DNA of 11,113 bases. Origin: JBDTRY01 sp039931435 (GTDB lineage Bacteria; Acidobacteriota; Thermoanaerobaculia; Gp7-AA8). Below are positions 7,057-11,113 of this stretch, piece after piece. Positions within the stretch are counted from its first letter, which is position 1. The number at the start of each line of letters is the position of its first letter. The position numbers and the translations under genes are program-made. The notes under the pieces were generated by a model. The model did not search any database and was not told the DNA's origin. It was given only the letters and a program-made list of their open reading frames with translations. The stretch lies in the NCBI GenBank assembly GCA_039931435.1, contig JBDTRY010000117.1, positions 1 through 11,113 of the forward strand, written 5' to 3'.

Positions 7057-7899
7057 TCAGGAAACGGTCTCGAGCAGAACGACGCCCATTTCGCCGAGCG
7101 GATCCGCCTGCCCTGACAGCGGAACCGCGCGCAGATGAGCGTGAGCGAGGATTTCTTCCATCGCGGCACGCGACGACCCCGAGATCTCCCAGAGCGGAGG
7201 ATGCATCTCGACGATGAGGGTCAGCCGCCCTGCGCCGGCGCGAATGGTCTCGATGCCTCCGAGAATGGCCGACCCCTCGTAGCCTTCAATATCCATCATG
7301 ATCCAATCCGGGGTGATTCCGGCGGCGTTGCAGAAGGCATCAATCGTGGTCGTTCGCACTTCCAGACTGGAATGAACTTCGGGACGCTCCGGATTGGGTG
7401 TGGACAGCCTGCTGAAACCTTCGCGGTCCGCGGCCTGGAATGTCGAAGTCCCTACGACATCGCTGACCGCGTGCGGAACGATCTCGATCCGCGATGAAAG
7501 ACCGTTGCGCCGGACGTGGTCGGCAAGAACTTCACGGACGATCGGATTCGGTTCGAAGGCAATGACTCTGCCGTCCGGTGCGGACCATTTGGCCATGCCC
7601 AGAGCGTACACACCGACGTGCGCGCCGATGTCCAGCGAGACATCGCCGGGCTTCACGCGGTTGCGGATGAACTGGTAAACCGGGGGTTCGTAGACCGGAG
7701 GAAAATAGCCGCGCTGCTTCGGATCGACGTAGTAAAAGTCCAGACCGTTGACGCAGCGGAGGTAGCCACGGCCCCCAGTGACACGTTCCAGGAGCCACTC
7801 GTAAAAAGGCCGCGCCCAGCGAATGAGCGCGCTCTCCCTACCGACCGCCCCGCTGATCGTCGCCGCCAGATCCTGAAACGCTCTCGAAGCTTCGGCCAA
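7057..7899 (-). CDS. FkbM-family SAM-dependent methyltransferase
   Basis: This 280-residue class I methyltransferase is of the FkbM type. It uses S-adenosylmethionine, typically to methylate a hydroxyl on a sugar or polyketide. The SAM-binding motif I is SLDIGAHVGVYAL (88-100). FEPNP (115-119) is the acidic motif II that contacts the ribose. DWIMMDIEGYEGSAILGG (198-215) is the characteristic FkbM motif, and IVEMHPP (229-235) follows. There is no signal peptide, so it acts in the cytoplasm. It probably O-methylates a sugar of the growing oligosaccharide before export; the position cannot be inferred. The start is TTG at 7899 with a good AAGGA eight bases upstream (7908-7912). No other ATG or GTG lies before the conserved part. 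The first 62 bases overlap the end of the preceding glycosyltransferase gene, which is long for this operon. Confidence 0.92.
   Translation of the reverse strand: MAEASRAFQDLAATISGAVGRESALIRWARPFYEWLLERVTGGRGYLRCVNGLDFYYVDPKQRGYFPPVYEPPVYQFIRNRVKPGDVSLDIGAHVGVYALGMAKWSAPDGRVIAFEPNPIVREVLADHVRRNGLSSRIEIVPHAVSDVVGTSTFQAADREGFSRLSTPNPERPEVHSSLEVRTTTIDAFCNAAGITPDWIMMDIEGYEGSAILGGIETIRAGAGRLTLIVEMHPPLWEISGSSRAAMEEILAHAHLRAVPLSGQADPLGEMGVVLLETVS
7838..7899 (-). other. 62-base dual-coding overlap
   Basis: The last ~20 codons of the MtfB-like glycosyltransferase and the first ~20 codons of the FkbM methyltransferase share this DNA in different frames. In the first gene it encodes a Gly/Ser/Arg-rich tail beyond the conserved fold. 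In the second it encodes the variable N-terminal helix before the conserved region. The methyltransferase start is supported by AAGGA eight bases upstream (7908-7912), inside the glycosyltransferase coding sequence. The shared tail may simply be a drifted stop codon in the upstream gene. Confidence 0.75.
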
Positions 7900-9094
7900 G
7901 TGCTGTTTCCTTCCCTCTCCTGCCGCCGGTTGCTCGCCGGTAAGTCTGCAGCGTCTGCGCGGCCATGCTGGCGATCGTGAACTGCGAAGCCCGTTTGCGG
8001 GCCCGATCGCGAAGCGATGCGTTCAGGGAATCCTCGCCCAGTACCCGCGCCATCGCACCAGAAATTGCGGCTGGATCAGCAGTTTCGACCAACAGCCCGG
8101 AGTCGCCGACAATTTCTTGCATCGCCGAGGCCTTCCGGGCGATAACGCAAGCGCCACACTTCATGGCTTCCAGGAGAGGAAGGCCGAATCCTTCGTAAAG
8201 AGAAGGAAAGACGAAGGCCGCAGACCGCCCGTAGAGCAGAGCGAGCGTCTCGTCCGAGACCGGTCCGGTGAGCACGATGCGTCCTGCGATACCCAGAGCG
8301 GCGGCGCGCTCACGCCATAGTCTCTCCCTTTCGGGATCGACGGCGGCGCGGCCGAATAGTACGAGCACAGAATCCGGCCACGAGCTCAAGTTGCCGGCGA
8401 ACGCCACCATGAGCGTCTCGAGATTCTTCCGCCGCTCGAGGTTGTATGGAGAAAGGATCCATTGTCCTGAAACCAGGCTCGGGTGCTTGCGAACCAATTC
8501 GTTCAGTTCCGCGGTTTCCTTCGCACCTTCGCCGCCGATCCCGGTGCCGAGGTGAATGATGTCGATCCGATCCGCGGGCACGTGCCAGAGCGCTGTTAAA
8601 TCAGCAGCCGTCGTCTCTGAAATACTGATGAGCCTTTTCACTCCCCTGCGCACCGACCACCGGTATTGCCTCCACTCTCGCGAGGAGCGCGAAACCTCAT
8701 ACTCATCGAAGAGCTCGAACATCAGATCGTAAACCGTGGCCACGATCGGAACCCGCGTAAGCAGGGGAATCATCGTGTGCAGCGCATGAAAGACATCGGG
8801 ACGAAGCGAACGAATCAGCGATGCGTACCGCAGTTGGCTGCCATGCCGGCGCCACCCTCCTTCGTTGCGGATTCCGACCCTCGCCCATCGGGAGTTGCCG
8901 CCGAACAGTGCCGCAAGATCGTCGGGGGCGGGACCCGGCGAGCCGAGAAGCACTACGTCGATCTGCGCTCGCAACTGATAGAGGCCGGTGAGGAGGTCGA
9001 CGAGGTAGCGACGCTGGCCGGCGTGCCGGAGATTCTCGAAAGCGCTTCCGTCTATTACAACTCGGAGGCGCCGTTCTCCTGCATCCTTCTTCAA
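7838..9094 (-). CDS. GT4 glycosyltransferase, MtfB-like (mannosyl-transferase type)
   Basis: This 418-residue family 4 glycosyltransferase has its N-terminal acceptor domain from about residue 10 (LRVVIDGSAF). H103ALH and VYDLMFELF (121-129) follow. The donor domain contains SPYNLERRKNLE (215-226), a signature of the MtfB-like subgroup that includes mannosyltransferases. The EX7E pair is E301/E309 within SLYEGFGLPLLEAMKCG. The start is TTG at 9094, with AGGGA six bases upstream (9101-9105); no in-frame ATG or GTG precedes the conserved domain. The conserved fold ends near residue 386 (TLQTYRRA). The last ~32 residues are low-complexity, rich in Gly, Arg and Ser, and the final ~20 are encoded inside the next gene. 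A mannose or deoxy-mannose donor is plausible because gmd is in the cluster, but this is inference. Forty bases separate it from the flippase gene. Confidence 0.88.
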   Translation of the reverse strand: MKKDAGERRLRVVIDGSAFENLRHAGQRRYLVDLLTGLYQLRAQIDVVLLGSPGPAPDDLAALFGGNSRWARVGIRNEGGWRRHGSQLRYASLIRSLRPDVFHALHTMIPLLTRVPIVATVYDLMFELFDEYEVSRSSREWRQYRWSVRRGVKRLISISETTAADLTALWHVPADRIDIIHLGTGIGGEGAKETAELNELVRKHPSLVSGQWILSPYNLERRKNLETLMVAFAGNLSSWPDSVLVLFGRAAVDPERERLWRERAAALGIAGRIVLTGPVSDETLALLYGRSAAFVFPSLYEGFGLPLLEAMKCGACVIARKASAMQEIVGDSGLLVETADPAAISGAMARVLGEDSLNASLRDRARKRASQFTIASMAAQTLQTYRRATGGRRGKETALGRSFESVSGSGGDDQRGGR

Positions 9095-9114
9095 CGTGCA
9101 TCCCTGGCGTTCAT
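9091..9114 (-). other. Possible 7-codon leader ORF at the flippase/glycosyltransferase junction
   Basis: ATG at 9112-9114 opens MNARDAR and ends in TGA 9091-9093, which overlaps the downstream TTG start as TTGA (9091-9094). The AGGGA site for the downstream start lies within it. The arrangement could feed ribosomes onto a weak TTG start. At seven codons it could easily be chance. Confidence 0.2.
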
Positions 9115-9134
9115 GGCATCACACCCCGAGGCGA

Positions 9135-10655
9135 TCAGGCCAGACTTCGCAGGACCTGCGAGTAGCGAGCCGGCAGCCGTTCCAGGAAAAATTCTCCAAG
9201 CGGTGACCTTATGGCGATGGAGAACATAAGCAGACCATACACGATCGACACGCCGGCGCAGATCAAGGCCACTTCCAGAAGGTTGGTAGCGTTGAAAACC
9301 CCAGGCATGGCCGCTGCCGCTGCAGCCACGAACACGAATCTGATAAACCATGGCCACAACTCGCGAAGCGTCTTCGAAAGGGTGACACCGGTGTCCCTTC
9401 CCAGTGCCAGCAGGTTCGCCGGGAGGCTGACAAGACAGACTCCGATAAGAGATCCGATGGGCGCACCGATAATGCCCAGAGTTCGGATCAGGGCAATGGC
9501 CGCCACAAACGTGACCACTCCATCCGCAAGACCGGTGACCGCCAGGCGACGCTCGTGACCGAAGGTGAATACCGTGTAGGCCACGGTGACGTTCCAGTGC
9601 CTGACCATCATCGCCAGGAGGATGCAGATGGTCACTCCGAAACCGGCGTACAGGTTCGGACCAACCCAGAGCCGGACGAAATCATCGTTCACCGAGAGCA
9701 CTACGGCGAACAACAGCCCGCTGATCATCAGCACACCCTGCGAAAGAGCGGTGCAGATCTCGGCCAGTCGTTCGCGGGCAGCCACTGCACGCATTTCGGC
9801 GAGCGCTGGTCCGGCAGTGTGAATCAGAAGCTGCGGCTGATTGGCCAGAACATTGGCCAGCTTTCCCGTGCAGACGTACGGAACGACGGCCGCCGGGCCG
9901 AAGAGTTTTCCGATGATGAGGATGTCCGCACCGCTGAGCAGTATCTGGCCGATCTGGTTGATGTTCACCCAGATGCCGCGGCCCAGTTGTGAACGCGCCA
10001 TCTCCCAACCATCGAGATTCGTACGAAATGACAATCGCTGAAACGATCGCCGCGTGCGAAACCACCAGAAAAAGGACGAGAGAACCTGGCCGGCAATCCA
10101 GCCGATGGCCAGTGCGTAGAGTCCGAAGCCCGCCAGCACAAGCAGCACCGTCACGATCAGACCAAGGGCCCAGCCCACAATCTGCAGTCTGGCCAGAAAA
10201 GCGAGATCCTGAACACCCTGAAGCACGCCATGGAAAATCCGGAACGGAAAGAGGATCACGAAAGCACAGAGAACGGCCGCCAGAGGGTAGCGGAGAGGTT
10301 CCCAGTCCGCGGGCATCAGGAACCAGATGGCCAGACTGGCCAGGGCCACGAGCGGTGTCTGTGCGAGAACGATCTTCTTTGTCGTTCCCAGAAGCCTTCC
10401 CAACTCGTTCCAGTCATTTTCAAGGCCGGAGCGGGCGAAAAGATACGCCACTTCGCGCGGCAGAATGGCGATCACTCCCAGGTCCATCAACAGCAGGTAG
10501 GCCATGATCTGCGTGGCCACGAGCCAGAGGCCATAGGTGCTCTGGCCGATCATCTTCAGCAGAAATGGCGTCAGCCACAGTCCGGCCAGAGCGACCAGAA
10601 ACTGATTGAGATAGCCGAAGCTGATTCCCCCCAGGAACTTTCGCGTTCTGCTCAT
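9135..10655 (-). CDS. Wzx-like polysaccharide flippase (oligosaccharide exporter)
   Basis: This 506-residue integral membrane protein belongs to the polysaccharide transport (PST/MOP) superfamily. The family flips undecaprenyl-linked oligosaccharide repeat units from the cytoplasmic to the periplasmic leaflet. About 12 hydrophobic segments are visible, roughly at 12-35, 45-64, 98-114, 122-140, 158-178, 180-198, 235-255, 305-325, 338-353, 374-392, 396-418 and 434-450, with another at 463-482. A charged N-terminus (MSRTRKF) precedes the first segment. Length fits the family, which is usually about 400-510 residues. The ATG start overlaps the upstream glycosyltransferase stop as ATGA. No clear Shine-Dalgarno sequence is present, so translation probably depends on coupling. 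The surrounding glycosyltransferases support a Wzx role over other MOP exporters such as MATE drug pumps. Sequence divergence in this family prevents substrate prediction. Confidence 0.88.
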   Translation of the reverse strand: MSRTRKFLGGISFGYLNQFLVALAGLWLTPFLLKMIGQSTYGLWLVATQIMAYLLLMDLGVIAILPREVAYLFARSGLENDWNELGRLLGTTKKIVLAQTPLVALASLAIWFLMPADWEPLRYPLAAVLCAFVILFPFRIFHGVLQGVQDLAFLARLQIVGWALGLIVTVLLVLAGFGLYALAIGWIAGQVLSSFFWWFRTRRSFQRLSFRTNLDGWEMARSQLGRGIWVNINQIGQILLSGADILIIGKLFGPAAVVPYVCTGKLANVLANQPQLLIHTAGPALAEMRAVAARERLAEICTALSQGVLMISGLLFAVVLSVNDDFVRLWVGPNLYAGFGVTICILLAMMVRHWNVTVAYTVFTFGHERRLAVTGLADGVVTFVAAIALIRTLGIIGAPIGSLIGVCLVSLPANLLALGRDTGVTLSKTLRELWPWFIRFVFVAAAAAAMPGVFNATNLLEVALICAGVSIVYGLLMFSIAIRSPLGEFFLERLPARYSQVLRSLA

Positions 10656-11113
10656 GAAGAGACGGGCAACTGCCGGAAATCATCCGCCGACTCGTACGCC
10701 ACTTCGATCAGATTGGCCATGGTTTCGGCCATGCCGTTCCAGCTCTCCTTCTGCACAGAGAGGGCAACCGTGCGAAATCGCGCGCGCCACCGATCCATTT
10801 CTCCACTCCAACGACGAAGCATTCCTGCCAGTGCCTCCGCGTCGTCCGGATCGGCGAGCAGCAGTTCCCGATCCTGGCCAGTGTAGCGTTCGGCCACCCC
10901 GGCCGATTCCGAAACGATGGCCGGAAGGCCTCGGGCCAGGGCCTCCTGTACATTGAGACCGTAGGACTCATAGTGAACGGGGCTGACAAGAATGTCACTG
11001 GCAGCGAGGACGCGTCTCACCTCGCCTGTGAATCCGAGAAAGCGCAGTCGATCGGACAACCCGGCTTCCGCGGCCAACCGCTTCCAGTGCTCGAGACGCG
11101 ATCCGGTCCCGGC
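10652..11113 (-). CDS. GT4 glycosyltransferase, C-terminal part (5' end beyond right edge)
   Basis: This is the C-terminal part of a GT-B fold, family 4 glycosyltransferase. 153 residues are visible, open from the right edge to a TGA stop. A GxGSxLxxW segment at visible residues 2-10 fits the donor-binding domain. It is followed by RLRFLGFTGEV and then ASDILVSPVHYESYGLNVQEAL, which carries the EX7E pair (visible E49 and E57). The signature ESAGVAERY follows at 69-77. In GT4 enzymes this region binds the nucleotide-sugar donor. The protein would add one sugar to a lipid-linked intermediate at the inner membrane; donor and acceptor cannot be told. Its stop overlaps the flippase start by four bases (ATGA, 10652-10655), so the two are translationally linked. 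The TTG at 11077 is internal to the conserved domain and is not the start. The N-terminal acceptor domain lies outside the window. Confidence 0.9.
   Translation of the reverse strand, partial: AGTGSRLEHWKRLAAEAGLSDRLRFLGFTGEVRRVLAASDILVSPVHYESYGLNVQEALARGLPAIVSESAGVAERYTGQDRELLLADPDDAEALAGMLRRWSGEMDRWRARFRTVALSVQKESWNGMAETMANLIEVAYESADDFRQLPVSS

Noticed and set aside
1..11113. Repeats between glycosyltransferase genes as signs of recombination or duplication
   Set aside because: The similar stretches encode the shared E-GFG-LEAM motif. Outside that motif the genes differ strongly, so they are not recent duplicates.

Overview
This window is the interior of a surface-polysaccharide (O-antigen, capsule or exopolysaccharide) biosynthesis operon. 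All ten genes are on the minus strand, so transcription runs from high to low coordinates. The DNA is GC-rich (around 60% by eye). Genes overlap or are a few bases apart, with no gap over about 65 bases. No tRNA, rRNA, CRISPR array, insertion sequence or phage gene is visible. A Wzx-like flippase next to GDP-mannose 4,6-dehydratase suggests a Gram-negative bacterium with Wzx/Wzy-type glycan assembly. The phylum cannot be read from the sequence; a soil or environmental lineage such as Acidobacteriota is only a guess.

Layout in transcription order (right to left): C-terminal part of a GT4 glycosyltransferase (10652-11113, runs off the right edge); Wzx-like flippase (9135-10655); GT4 of MtfB-like type (7838-9094); FkbM-family methyltransferase (7057-7899); GT4 lacking the usual EX7E motif (5855-7045); GT4 with a cysteine-rich insert (4623-5858); GT4 (3451-4626); GT4 (2208-3386, start uncertain); gmd (1149-2159); GT4 with nearly complete C-terminus (1-1141, runs off the left edge).

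Inferred division of labour: the seven glycosyltransferases would build one lipid-linked oligosaccharide from nucleotide sugars at the cytoplasmic face of the membrane. Gmd supplies GDP-4-keto-6-deoxy-mannose, the precursor of GDP-rhamnose, GDP-fucose or GDP-perosamine-type donors. The FkbM enzyme probably methylates a sugar. The flippase moves the finished unit outward. The initiating phosphoglycosyltransferase, Wzy polymerase, chain-length regulator and the enzyme that uses the Gmd product are not in the window.

The most unusual signals are translational. Five consecutive genes start with TTG, two of them at 4-base TTGA stop/start junctions. An A8 tract near the 3' end of the 3451-4626 gene sits where loss of one A would fuse that glycosyltransferase in frame to the next one. 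The same junction holds a 22-codon micro-ORF whose start overlaps the upstream stop (ATGA) and whose stop overlaps the likely downstream start (TGATG). A perfect 7-bp hairpin lies just before the strong gmd ribosome binding site.
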